Made by a program: the position numbers and the translations under genes. From Streptomyces rubradiris (GTDB taxonomy: Bacteria > Actinomycetota > Actinomycetes > Streptomycetales > Streptomycetaceae): a DNA stretch of 64,000 nucleotides. The stretch is taken from the NCBI RefSeq assembly GCF_016860525.1, contig NZ_BNEA01000015.1:4576001-4640000 (forward strand). The letters are read 5' to 3'. Shown here in pieces: positions 54,548 to 62,450 of this stretch. Within the stretch, counting starts at the first letter, position 1. Each line of letters starts with the position of its first letter. Under the pieces are notes generated by a model, which ran no database searches, was not told the origin of the DNA, and worked only from the letters and a program-made list of their open reading frames with translations.

Positions 54548-56050
54548 TCAGGAGTGCGAAAACCGTTCCCTGAGGCGGTACTTGAGCACCTTGCGCAAGG
54601 TGTCGTCGCGCGGCAGCTCGGCCAGCACCTCCAGCCGTTCCGGGAGCTTGTGCACGGACAGGCCGGCCGCCCGGAGGAAGGACACGATCTCCGCGAGGGT
54701 CGGCCGCGCGGTGCCCGGCCGGTGTTCGAGAACCGCGCAGAGCAGTTCCCCGCGCTCGGGGTCGGGCAGGCCGATCACCGCCGCGTCGGTCACCGCCGGG
54801 TGCGCGGCCAGCAGGTCCTCGATCTCCCTGGCGGAGATGTTCTCCCCCTTGCGGATGATCACGTCCTTGCGGCGGCCGGTGAGGACCAGGTGCCCGGAGG
54901 CGGTCAGGTGTCCCAGGTCGCCGGTGCGCAGGAAGCCGTCGGCGTCGAAGGCGGCGGCCGTCTGGGCGGGGTCCAGGTAGCCCTGGCAGACGGCCTCCCC
55001 GCGCAGCCGTATCTCGCCGTCGACGATCCGGATCTCCATGCCCTCGCCGGGCCGGCCCTCCGTCGTGGCCAGGTTCTCCGGGGTGTCCTCGGGATCGCCC
55101 ATGGTGATCATCGGGGCCTCGGTCATGCCGTAGCCGTGGGTGAGCCGCACGCCCAGTTCGCGGACCACCGCGTGGTACAGCTCGGGCGGCCTGGGCGCGC
55201 CGCCGCCCGCGAGCAGCCGCAGCGAGGGGAGCAGCCGCTCGCCCGGCCGCCGGCGCTGCTCGGCCAGGAACATCGAGTAGAAGGCCGTCGAGCCGCCCGC
55301 CACCGTCACCCCGTGCCGCCGGTACTCCGCGAGCGCGCCGGGCAGCGCGAACCGCTCGGACAGCACCGCCGGGAAGCCGTACAGCAGGAGCATCACCGTG
55401 TAGTCGGGCCCGGCGATGTGGGCGTACGGGAAGGCCATGGAGCCGACGTCGTGCGGGGTCAGGCGCAGCGCGTGGGCCAGGCAGGAGCCGGCGGCGATCA
55501 GGGAGCGGTCGGTGTGCAGCACGCCCTTGGGGTCGGAGGTGGTGCCCGAGGTCCAGTAGATCCAGCGGACCGAGGTGCCCTCGGCGGGCGGCGGGGGCAG
55601 CACGGACGGGTCGCCGTCGGGAAGGGTGCCGTACGCCTCGAACACGCCCGGCGCGCCGAGCCGGCGGGCCATCGCGGTGTGGTCGTGGCCGCGCCAGACG
55701 CCCGGTACGGCGAAGAACTCCGCCTCGGTGGCGCGCAGCGCGAAGCCGGCCTCCCGGTCCCGGTAGTAGGGGATCAGCGGGGACTGCACGGCGCCCAGGC
55801 GGGCCAGCGCCAGGGACAGCAGGACGGTCTCGACGCGGGTGGGCAGCTGCCAGGCGACCACCGTGCCGGGGCGCACCCCCATGCCGTACAGGCCGGCCGC
55901 GACGCGCTCGGCGCGGACGCGCAGGTCGCCGAAGGTGAGCGCCCGGTCCTCCTGGAGCAGCACCGGGCGGCCGGGCGTGAGCGCGGCGCGGCGGGTGACC
56001 AGCTCCCACAGCGTGCGGGCGGAGGCGAGGGTGTGCGGGGTCTCGTTCAT
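54548..56050 (-). CDS. AMP-dependent acyl-CoA ligase (cyclohexanecarboxylate-CoA ligase-like)
   Basis: A 500-residue adenylate-forming ligase. YWTSGTTSDPKGVLHT is the P-loop, THGYGMTEAPMITMG the A5 motif, GFLRTGDLGHLT and TGRRKDVIIRKGENISAREI the A7-A8 hinge, and the catalytic Lys lies in DTLRKVLKYRLRE. ATG 56050 has AGGGGG 6 bases upstream. It activates the carboxylic acid entering the catabolic cluster and diverges from the amidohydrolase gene across two copies of the shared operator. Confidence 0.88.
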   Translation of the reverse strand: MNETPHTLASARTLWELVTRRAALTPGRPVLLQEDRALTFGDLRVRAERVAAGLYGMGVRPGTVVAWQLPTRVETVLLSLALARLGAVQSPLIPYYRDREAGFALRATEAEFFAVPGVWRGHDHTAMARRLGAPGVFEAYGTLPDGDPSVLPPPPAEGTSVRWIYWTSGTTSDPKGVLHTDRSLIAAGSCLAHALRLTPHDVGSMAFPYAHIAGPDYTVMLLLYGFPAVLSERFALPGALAEYRRHGVTVAGGSTAFYSMFLAEQRRRPGERLLPSLRLLAGGGAPRPPELYHAVVRELGVRLTHGYGMTEAPMITMGDPEDTPENLATTEGRPGEGMEIRIVDGEIRLRGEAVCQGYLDPAQTAAAFDADGFLRTGDLGHLTASGHLVLTGRRKDVIIRKGENISAREIEDLLAAHPAVTDAAVIGLPDPERGELLCAVLEHRPGTARPTLAEIVSFLRAAGLSVHKLPERLEVLAELPRDDTLRKVLKYRLRERFSHS

Positions 56051-56067
56051 GGCTGCCCCCTGCTTGG

Positions 56068-56082
56068 CTGACGACTCGTCAG
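56068..56082. promoter_or_regulatory. Cluster operator, copy 1
   Basis: CTGACGACTCGTCAG is a perfect 15-base palindrome (7+1+7) just upstream of the ligase ATG. It matches the motif at 56095 and 61490 in its outer bases CTxACG/CxTCAG. Confidence 0.65.
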
Positions 56083-56094
56083 CTGAGATGCTAA

Positions 56095-56109
56095 CTGACG
56101 GACCATCAG
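56095..56109. promoter_or_regulatory. Cluster operator, copy 2
   Basis: CTGACGGACCATCAG, 12 bases from copy 1, lies 26 bases before the amidohydrolase start. It shares 12 of 15 bases or more with the site at 61490 (CTAACGGACCGTCAG). Confidence 0.65.
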
Positions 56110-56135
56110 ATAAGTACCGTCCGGCGGAGGGGACC

Positions 56136-57329
56136 ATGGCGAGAGAACTGCCCCGCATCATCAGCGTCGACGACCACGTGATCGAACCCGCCCACCTCTT
56201 CGAGACCTGGCTGCCCGCCCGCTACCGGGACCGCGGACCCCGGCCGCTGACCGCCGGGATCGGGGAACTCGCCTACGTGGGCGGGAAGTACCAGATCACC
56301 ATGGACCCCGAGGGCCCGCCCACCGACTGGTGGATCTACGAGGACCTGAAGTTCCCGTACAAGCGCAACATCGCCGCCGTCGGCTTCGACCGGGACGAGA
56401 TGACCCTGGAGGGCATCACCCGCGAGCAGATGCGGCGCGGCTGCTGGGACCCCAGGGCGCGGCTGGCGGACATGGACCTCAACCACGTCGAGGCCAGCCT
56501 CTGCTTCCCCACCTTCCCGCGCTTCTGCGGGCAGACCTTCGCCGAGGCCCACGACAAGGAGGTCGCCCTGGCCTGTGTCCGCGCCTACAACGACTGGATG
56601 GTGGAGGAGTGGTGCGGGGACAGCGGCGGCCGGCTGATCCCGCTGTGCCTGGTCCCGCTGTGGGACGTGGAGCTGGCCGTCGCGGAGATCCGGCGCAACG
56701 CCGCGCGCGGGGTGCGGGCCGTCACCTTCTCCGAGATCCCCACCCACCTCGGGCTGCCCTCCATCCACTCCGGCTACTGGAACCCCTTCTTCGCCGAATG
56801 CCAGGACACGGGGACGGTCGTCGCCATGCACATCGGCAGCAGCTCCCAGATGCCCGCCGCCTCCCCGGACGCGCCGCCCGCCGTGCAGGCCTCCTTGAGC
56901 TTCAACAACGCGATGGCCTCGATGACGGACTACCTCTTCAGCGGCGTCCTGGTGCGCTTCCCGCGGCTGAAGCTGGCCTACTCGGAAGGCCAGATGGGCT
57001 GGATCCCGTACGCCCTGGAACGCGCCGACGACGTGTGGGAGGAGCACCGCGCCTGGGGCGGGGTGCGCGACCTGGTGCCCGAGCCGCCGTCGACGTACTA
57101 CTACCGGCAGATCTACTGCTGCTTCTTCCGCGACCGGCACGGTGTCGCCTCGCTGGACGCCGTCGGCCGCGACAACGCCACCTTCGAGACCGACTACCCG
57201 CACGTCGACTCGACCTTCCCGCACACCAAGGAGGTCGCCCTGGACCACGTGAAGGACCTGGACGACGAGACCGTGCACAAGCTGATGCGGGGCAACGCCA
57301 TCCGCATGCTCGGCCTGGACCTGGACTGA
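56136..57329 (+). CDS. Amidohydrolase family protein (amidohydrolase_2)
   Basis: A 397-residue TIM-barrel hydrolase/decarboxylase of the ACMSD-like amidohydrolase_2 family. IISVDDHVIEPAHLFETWLP gives the first metal region (with His instead of the double HxH), VVAMHIGSSSQ the central His, and FETDYPHVDSTFPHT the terminal Asp/His ligands. LADMDLNHVEASLCFPTFPR is also characteristic. It starts at ATG 56136 after GGAGG. Its stop overlaps the next ATG as TGATG. In other actinomycetes such proteins accompany acyl-CoA dehydrogenases in alicyclic or steroid-type degradation, perhaps as hydratases or hydrolases. Confidence 0.85.
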   Translation: MARELPRIISVDDHVIEPAHLFETWLPARYRDRGPRPLTAGIGELAYVGGKYQITMDPEGPPTDWWIYEDLKFPYKRNIAAVGFDRDEMTLEGITREQMRRGCWDPRARLADMDLNHVEASLCFPTFPRFCGQTFAEAHDKEVALACVRAYNDWMVEEWCGDSGGRLIPLCLVPLWDVELAVAEIRRNAARGVRAVTFSEIPTHLGLPSIHSGYWNPFFAECQDTGTVVAMHIGSSSQMPAASPDAPPAVQASLSFNNAMASMTDYLFSGVLVRFPRLKLAYSEGQMGWIPYALERADDVWEEHRAWGGVRDLVPEPPSTYYYRQIYCCFFRDRHGVASLDAVGRDNATFETDYPHVDSTFPHTKEVALDHVKDLDDETVHKLMRGNAIRMLGLDLD

Positions 57330-58462
57330 TGGACCTCTCCTACACCCCGCAGGAAGAGGAGTTCCGGGCCCGGCTGCGCGCGTGGCTCGCCACGGCCCTG
57401 CCCGGCCTGCCCGCCAAGCCGCCCCCGGACGACTGGCCCGCCCGCCGCGCCTACGACCTGGGCTGGCAGCGGATGCTGTACGACGCCGGGTACGCCGGTG
57501 TGCACTGGGACTCCTCGCCCGTCCTGCGGCTGATCTTCCTGGAGGAGACCGAACGGGCCGGCGCGCCCTACGTGGGCGCCAACTTCGTCGGGCTGCTGCA
57601 CGCCGGGCCCACGATCGCCGCCGAGGGCACCGCCGGGCAGCGGGCGCGCTGGCTGCCGCCGATCCTGCGCGGCGAGCAGGTGTGGTGCCAGGGGTTCAGC
57701 GAACCGGGCGCGGGCTCCGACCTCGCGTCGCTGCGCACGCGCGCGTGGCGGGACGGTGACTGCTACGTGGTGACCGGGTCCAAGATCTGGACCTCGCACG
57801 CCGAGGTCGCCGACTGGTGCGAACTGCTGGTGCGCACCGACCCCGACGCCCCCCGGCACCGGGGCATCAGCTGGCTGGCGCTGCCCATGGACGCCGAGGG
57901 GGTCACCGTACGGCCGCTGCGCACGCTCGCCGGGCCGGCGGAGTTCGCCGAGGTGTTCCTGGACGAGGTGCGGGTGCCGGTCGCCCACCGGGTGGGGGAG
58001 GAGAACGACGGCTGGCGGGTCACGCAGGTCACCCTCTCCTTCGAGCGCGGCACCGCCTTCGCCGGCGAGGTCGTCGCCTGCCGCCGGGTGCTGGCCGCAC
58101 TCGCCCGCGCCGCCCGGGAGAACGGCCGCTGGGACGATCCCGTGCTGCGCCGCGCGCTCGTCCGGCTGGAGGCGGAGTTCCGGGCGCTGTGGCGGCTGGT
58201 CCAGTGGAACGTGAGCGAGGCGGAGGCGAGCGGCGGGGTCCCGGGCGCGGGCGGCTCGGTGTTCAAGCTCCGCTACTCGCACGCCCGTCAGGAGCTGTAC
58301 GACACCGCGGCCGACGTCCTGGGCGCCGACGCCCTCGACCTGGACCGGCCCTGGGTGCCGGACCGGCTGTCGGCGCTGGCGTACACCATCGCCGCCGGCA
58401 CCTCGCAGATCCAGCGCTCCATCGTCGCCGAGCGCATCCTCGGCCTGCCCAGGGGGAGATGA
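57329..58462 (+). CDS. Acyl-CoA dehydrogenase, larger subunit of a probable pair
   Basis: A 377-residue acyl-CoA dehydrogenase. CQGFSEPGAGSDLASLRTRA is the beta-domain FAD loop, VTGSKIWTSHAEVADW the substrate/FAD region, and AAGTSQIQRSIVAERILGLP the C-terminal signature. It is translationally coupled on both sides (TGATG upstream, ATGA downstream with the smaller dehydrogenase). The paired layout suggests an alpha2beta2 enzyme like the steroid-type ChsE1-ChsE2. Confidence 0.87.
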   Translation: MDLSYTPQEEEFRARLRAWLATALPGLPAKPPPDDWPARRAYDLGWQRMLYDAGYAGVHWDSSPVLRLIFLEETERAGAPYVGANFVGLLHAGPTIAAEGTAGQRARWLPPILRGEQVWCQGFSEPGAGSDLASLRTRAWRDGDCYVVTGSKIWTSHAEVADWCELLVRTDPDAPRHRGISWLALPMDAEGVTVRPLRTLAGPAEFAEVFLDEVRVPVAHRVGEENDGWRVTQVTLSFERGTAFAGEVVACRRVLAALARAARENGRWDDPVLRRALVRLEAEFRALWRLVQWNVSEAEASGGVPGAGGSVFKLRYSHARQELYDTAADVLGADALDLDRPWVPDRLSALAYTIAAGTSQIQRSIVAERILGLPRGR

Positions 58463-59337
58463 CCGTGCGATTCCGGCTCGACGACGACCAACTCGCCCTG
58501 CGCGCGGGGGTGCGGGAGCTGCTGGGGCGGTGCTTCGGGCGGGAGCGGCTGCGGGCGGCCGTGGACGCGCCGGGCCGGCTGGACCGGGCGCTGTGGCGCA
58601 CCCTCGGCGCCGCCGGGTTCTTCTCGCTGCGGCTGCCGGAGGCGGACGGCGGGGCCGGAGGGGGCCTGCCGGAGGCCGTCCTGGTCTTCGAGGAGGCGGG
58701 CCGGGCCCTGCTGCCCGGCCCCCTCGTGGCCACCCACCTCGCGGCGGACGCCGTACCCGGCGCGGCGCACGGAGAGACGGTCGTGACGGCCGTGGACGGG
58801 GAGCTGGTGGAGTGGCTGGACGCGGCGGACACCGTGCGCGGGGACGCCCGGGACGCCGTGCCCCTGCGGTCCGTCGACCCGCTGACACCACTGCACCGGC
58901 TACCGGAATCCCGTTCTCCCGCGCCCGATCCGGTCGCCGTTCTCCTCACCGCCGCCGAGCAGTTGGGGACGGCCGGGCGGGTGTGCGAGCTGGCCGTGGG
59001 GTACGCGCGGACGCGGGAGCAGTTCGGGCGGCCGATCGGGGCCTTCCAGGCCGTGCAGCACCTGTGCGCGGAGCTGCTGGTGCGGGCCGAGACCGCCCGG
59101 GCCGCCGTCTACGCCGCCGCCGTGACCGCCGACCCCGCCGACATCGCCGCCGCCCGGCTGCTCGCCGACGAGGCCGCCGTGCGGGGGGCCCGGGACTGTC
59201 TCCAGGTGCACGGCGGCATGGGGTTCACCTGGGAGGCGGATGTGCACCTGCACCTGAAGCGGGCCTGGGTGCGGGCGCGGAGGGCCGGAGGGAGCGCGTG
59301 GAGCGAGGAACGGCTGGCCGCCGCGCTGGCGGACTGA
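58459..59337 (+). CDS. Short acyl-CoA dehydrogenase-like subunit
   Basis: A 292-residue dehydrogenase relative, ~80 residues shorter than normal. The N-terminal helical domain (RFRLDDDQLALRAGVRELL, LGAAGFFSLRLPEADGG) and the C-terminal helical domain (VGYARTREQFGRPIGAFQAV, QVHGGMGFTWEADVHLHLKR) are intact. The central beta domain is reduced to ~40 residues and lacks the usual EPxAGSD loop. Such truncation is known in heteromeric dehydrogenases where one subunit lost a site. It overlaps the previous gene by ATGA. Confidence 0.82.
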   Translation: MTVRFRLDDDQLALRAGVRELLGRCFGRERLRAAVDAPGRLDRALWRTLGAAGFFSLRLPEADGGAGGGLPEAVLVFEEAGRALLPGPLVATHLAADAVPGAAHGETVVTAVDGELVEWLDAADTVRGDARDAVPLRSVDPLTPLHRLPESRSPAPDPVAVLLTAAEQLGTAGRVCELAVGYARTREQFGRPIGAFQAVQHLCAELLVRAETARAAVYAAAVTADPADIAAARLLADEAAVRGARDCLQVHGGMGFTWEADVHLHLKRAWVRARRAGGSAWSEERLAAALAD

Positions 59338-59762
59338 GCCGGTGGCGGTTTCCGCCGGTCGTCGACGGTGAAGCGTTGGCCAATGATATTTCGGTCGTGG
59401 CGCTCATAGGTAACGCTGCGCGACAACCGGTGACGACCTCCGGCGGGCTCGTCACGGTGCGTGGTCGCCCGGCCGCTCCGGTACGGTGGGGGCGCGGCGC
59501 GGGACCGCGCGAGCGGGCCGGGCCGGTGCCGCCCCGGGTCGATTTCGGGCCAAGTGGCGCCCGCCGCTGCTCGCACGGCGGTTGGGGATTCGGCCCCGGG
59601 TTTGTTCGACTCGGCGTCACGAGCGTCGCACAGTATCCCCTATACGTACTCCTTCGCGCGGGAATATGCCCGAAGCGCTTGTTGGCGTGACTGTCAGTCA
59701 ACCATGCTGTGCAGTAAGGGAGTCACAGTCCGTGACTCCCGGCTCTGGTCGTTGTTCTGGCC
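59338..59762 (+). other. 425-base intergenic region with a 9-bp stem-loop
   Basis: No convincing gene of normal size is seen. A perfect hairpin GGGAGTCAC/GTGACTCCC (59718-59726 with 59732-59740) stands 22 bases before the small peptide start. The first ~70 bases after the dehydrogenase stop are relatively AT-rich, and another AT-rich stretch (59625-59660) is a likely promoter site for the HATPase unit. Confidence 0.4.
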
Positions 59763-59870
59763 ATGCAGAAAATGGCTACGATCGTGGCCCTCGTCGTGAT
59801 CGTCGCCGCGGCGGACGCCGTGGCGCGCGGACGGTGCGGGGTCATGTGTCCGCCGGTTCGGATGGTGTGA
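59763..59870 (+). CDS. Candidate 35-residue membrane peptide upstream of the HATPase gene
   Basis: ATG 59763 opens 35 codons ending in TGA 59868-59870, only 3 bases before the HATPase GTG. The peptide has a hydrophobic helix (MATIVALVVIVAAADAVA) and a basic Cys-containing tail (RGRCGVMCPPVRMV). Tight spacing suggests translational coupling. The ribosome site is weak and ATG 59772 is an alternative. It might be a membrane peptide or merely a coupling leader. Confidence 0.45.
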   Translation: MQKMATIVALVVIVAAADAVARGRCGVMCPPVRMV

Positions 59871-59873
59871 GCG

Positions 59874-60362
59874 GTGCAGGTGCTTCGAGTGCAGCTGGAG
59901 ATCCGGCCCGACCCCGCGGAGGTGGGGCGGGCCAGGCGGTGGGCCCGCTCGCGGCTCGCCGGGTCGGGCATAACGGCGGACGAGCCGCTGGCCGAGACCT
60001 TGATCCTGCTCGTCTCCGAGCTGGTGACCAACGCCGTGGTGCACACCGGCCGGCCGGCCGTGCTGCGGCTGTGCCTGCCGGGCGCGGCGGCCGGGAACGG
60101 CACGCCGGCCCCGGTGCGGGTCGAGGTCGCCGACACCAGCTCGCGGGCGCCCCAGCCCCGGTGTGCCGGCGACGACGCCACCGGCGGGCGGGGCCTGGCC
60201 CTCGTGGAGTGTCTCGCCGACCGCTGGGGCTGGAGCCCCGAGGGCGCCGGCAAGAGCATCTGGTGCGAACTGGACCGCTGTTCACCGCCCCGGCGGAACG
60301 CCGCGCTGGCGTACGGGGGCGGACTGCCCGCGTACGAGGGCTTCGCCTTCGAAGCGGTGTAG
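59874..60362 (+). CDS. ATP-binding protein, HATPase_c anti-sigma/regulatory kinase type
   Basis: A 162-residue Bergerat-fold protein (RsbW/SpoIIAB-like family, very numerous in Streptomyces). The N box is SELVTNAVVHTG, the G1 box VRVEVADTSSR, the G2 box GGRGLALVECLADRWGW, and GKSIWCELD closes the domain. Such proteins bind sigma or STAS partners and may phosphorylate the latter. Here it lies within a catabolic cluster without an adjacent sigma gene. GTG 59874 directly follows a small peptide gene. Confidence 0.83.
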   Translation: MQVLRVQLEIRPDPAEVGRARRWARSRLAGSGITADEPLAETLILLVSELVTNAVVHTGRPAVLRLCLPGAAAGNGTPAPVRVEVADTSSRAPQPRCAGDDATGGRGLALVECLADRWGWSPEGAGKSIWCELDRCSPPRRNAALAYGGGLPAYEGFAFEAV

Positions 60363-60371
60363 CGGCCCGGG

Positions 60372-60530
60372 TGCCGCCGTTCACGGGACGGGGGCCGCGA
60401 GCGCACCGGTACCCCGCCGTTCACGAGACGGCCACCGGTACCCCGCCGTTCACGAGACGGCCGCCGGCGCACCGACGTTCTTGAGATGCCCACTGGCGCA
60501 CCGGTGCCGCCGGTCACAGGACCGCCACCG
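60372..60530 (+). repeat. Degenerate tandem repeats between the HATPase and cyclase genes
   Basis: Five to six units of ~27-37 bases share the core GGTACCCCGCCGTTCACGAG followed by ACGGCC(A/G)CC. The two best units (about 60409-60437 and 60438-60466) are nearly identical. The array reaches into the end of the cyclase gene, whose last residues (GTPVAPVAV) derive from it. Confidence 0.7.
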
Positions 60531-61440
60531 GTGCCACCGGCGTGCCCGTCGCGCCCACGAACGGCTCGGGCATCGCCGACAGCAGGAACGCGTACCGGCC
60601 GGTTTCTCCACAGGCTGTGGACAATTCTTCGAGATTCCAGTTCTGGCCCTGCGGCATGCCCATCTCCACCAGATGCAGCGCGTGCACGGGCAGCCACAGA
60701 TTCTCGATCTCGGGCGGAAAGATCTCGAACGTCAGCGTGTCGTTCGCGACCGCGGCCACATCGCGCGCGTGGAACCACTCCGGGCAGCGCACCGACAGCC
60801 CCGGCGACGGATGACCGTACCCGTGCCGGTCCCCGGCCAGATACACCCGCACCTGCCCGGTCCGCACCAGTACGACGTCCCCGGCCCGCACCCGGACCCG
60901 GCCGAACTCCTCGGCCTCCTCCAGGTCCTCCGGCGTCACCGCGTGGCCCCCGGCCAGCCGCTCCACGCCCCGCGCGCCCGCCACGTCCAGCAGCACCCCG
61001 CGCGAGACCAGGTGCCGCACCTTGTCGATGCCGCCGAACTCCGCGCCGCCGTGCGCGGTGACCGTGTCCGCCGGGCGCCCGTTGTACAGCGTCCCGGAGT
61101 GCGAGACATGGGGCAGCGCGTCCCAGTGGGTGCCCGCCTGGAGGCCCATCGTCACCACGTCGTCGCTGCACGCCACGGTCCCCGGGCCGAACAGCTCCTG
61201 GTTGAGCTGCACCATCGCGTGCAGCGGATTGACCCGGCCCGGGATCACCCCGGTCTGCACCCCGTCCTGCCGCAGCGGCAGGGCCAGCGGGACCCGCCGG
61301 CCGGTGCGCACCTCGCCGGCCGCCGCCCGCACCACCTCGTCGGTGATCAGGTTCAGGGTGCCGGTCTCGTCGCCGGCCCCCCAGCGCCCCCAGTTGTTCA
61401 CGCGCCGGGCGATCTCGTGGAACTCCTTGGGCAGTGCCAT
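60514..61440 (-). CDS. Cyclase family protein (kynurenine formamidase-like)
   Basis: A 308-residue metal hydrolase of the cyclase/KynB superfamily. The metal-binding motif is GLQAGTHWDALPHVSHSG (HxxxDxxxH type); GDVVLVRTGQVRVYL and ENLWLPVHALHLVEMG are further family strands. It has no signal peptide. ATG 61440 starts it, divergent from the SDR gene with the shared operator between them. In acyl-CoA clusters such enzymes hydrolyse cyclic or lactone-like intermediates; the substrate here is not known. Confidence 0.85.
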   Translation of the reverse strand: MALPKEFHEIARRVNNWGRWGAGDETGTLNLITDEVVRAAAGEVRTGRRVPLALPLRQDGVQTGVIPGRVNPLHAMVQLNQELFGPGTVACSDDVVTMGLQAGTHWDALPHVSHSGTLYNGRPADTVTAHGGAEFGGIDKVRHLVSRGVLLDVAGARGVERLAGGHAVTPEDLEEAEEFGRVRVRAGDVVLVRTGQVRVYLAGDRHGYGHPSPGLSVRCPEWFHARDVAAVANDTLTFEIFPPEIENLWLPVHALHLVEMGMPQGQNWNLEELSTACGETGRYAFLLSAMPEPFVGATGTPVAPVAVL

Positions 61441-61489
61441 CCGGTGCCTCCCCGGGGCTTGTGTCCGCGCGTCCGCCGGGCCATAGAAT

Positions 61490-61504
61490 CTAACGGACCG
61501 TCAG
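61490..61504. promoter_or_regulatory. Cluster operator, copy 3
   Basis: CTAACGGACCGTCAG lies between the divergent cyclase and SDR genes, 22 bases before the SDR start. It shares the CT(A/G)ACGGACC(A/G)TCAG form with 56095-56109. Confidence 0.65.
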
Positions 61505-61526
61505 AAACCGCGGGAAGGGGCCGGGC

Positions 61527-62441
61527 GTGGGGAACTTCTTGGCAGGCAAGGTGGTCGCCGTGACCGGTGCCGGGCGCGGGATCGGCCGGGCGGTCGCGCT
61601 GGCGGCGGCGGCCGAGGGCGCGAAGGTCGTCATCAACGACTACGGCGTGGCGGTGGACGGCGCCTCGCCCACCAGCGAGGTCGCCGAGGCCGTCGTCAAG
61701 GAGATCGCGGCGGCGGGCGGCGAGGCCGTCGCGGTCGCCGACGACATCTCCACCATGGCCGGCGGACAGCGGGTCGTGGACACGGCCGTGGAGACCTACG
61801 GCCGCCTCGACGGAGCCGTGTGCGTGGCGGGCATCCTGCGGGAACGGATGCTGTTCAACATGACCGAGGAGGAGTGGGACCCGGTCCTCGCCACCCACCT
61901 GAAGGGCACGTTCACCGTGTTCCGGGCCGCCAGTGCCGTCATGCGCGGACAGCGCTCGGGCACCCTCGTCGGCTTCACCAGCGGCAACCACCAGGGCTCC
62001 GTCTCCCAGGCCAACTACAGCGCGGCCAAGGGCGGGATCATCTCGCTCGTGCGCAGCGCCGCGCTCGGCCTGCACAAGTACGGGGTGACCGCCAACGCGG
62101 TGGCGCCGGTGGCCCGTACCCGGATGTCGGCGGGCGTGCCCACGCGCCTGGCCGAACTGGGCGAGCCCGAGGACGTGGCCGCGCTGGTGGTGTACCTGCT
62201 GTCCGAGCGGGCCGCCGCCCAGGGCATCACCGGGCAGGTGTACACCGTGGCCGGGCCGAAGATCGCCGTGTGGGCCCAGCCCAGGGAATTGCGCGCCGCC
62301 TACGCCGAGGACGGTCACTGGACCCCGGAGCGCATCGCGGAGTTCCTGCCGGGGACGGTGGGCACCGACCCGATGCCGCTGCTGAACGAGGTGGCGGCCA
62401 TGGAGCGGGCCGCGCGCGGCGGCGCGCGGCCCAACGCCTGA
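61527..62441 (+). CDS. SDR family (3R)-hydroxyacyl-CoA dehydrogenase-like oxidoreductase
   Basis: A 304-residue short-chain dehydrogenase. The NAD motif is TGAGRGIGRAVALA, followed by KVVINDYGVAVDG, the form seen in MFE2/17-beta-HSD4-type hydroxyacyl-CoA dehydrogenases. The catalytic Ser lies in GFTSGNHQG, and Tyr-x3-Lys in ANYSAAKGG. The C-terminal ~70 residues extend beyond a standard SDR. GTG 61527 has AAGGGG upstream. It begins the operon continuing into another acyl-CoA dehydrogenase and an alcohol dehydrogenase. Confidence 0.87.
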   Translation: MGNFLAGKVVAVTGAGRGIGRAVALAAAAEGAKVVINDYGVAVDGASPTSEVAEAVVKEIAAAGGEAVAVADDISTMAGGQRVVDTAVETYGRLDGAVCVAGILRERMLFNMTEEEWDPVLATHLKGTFTVFRAASAVMRGQRSGTLVGFTSGNHQGSVSQANYSAAKGGIISLVRSAALGLHKYGVTANAVAPVARTRMSAGVPTRLAELGEPEDVAALVVYLLSERAAAQGITGQVYTVAGPKIAVWAQPRELRAAYAEDGHWTPERIAEFLPGTVGTDPMPLLNEVAAMERAARGGARPNA

Positions 62442-62450
62442 GGCGGCGGC

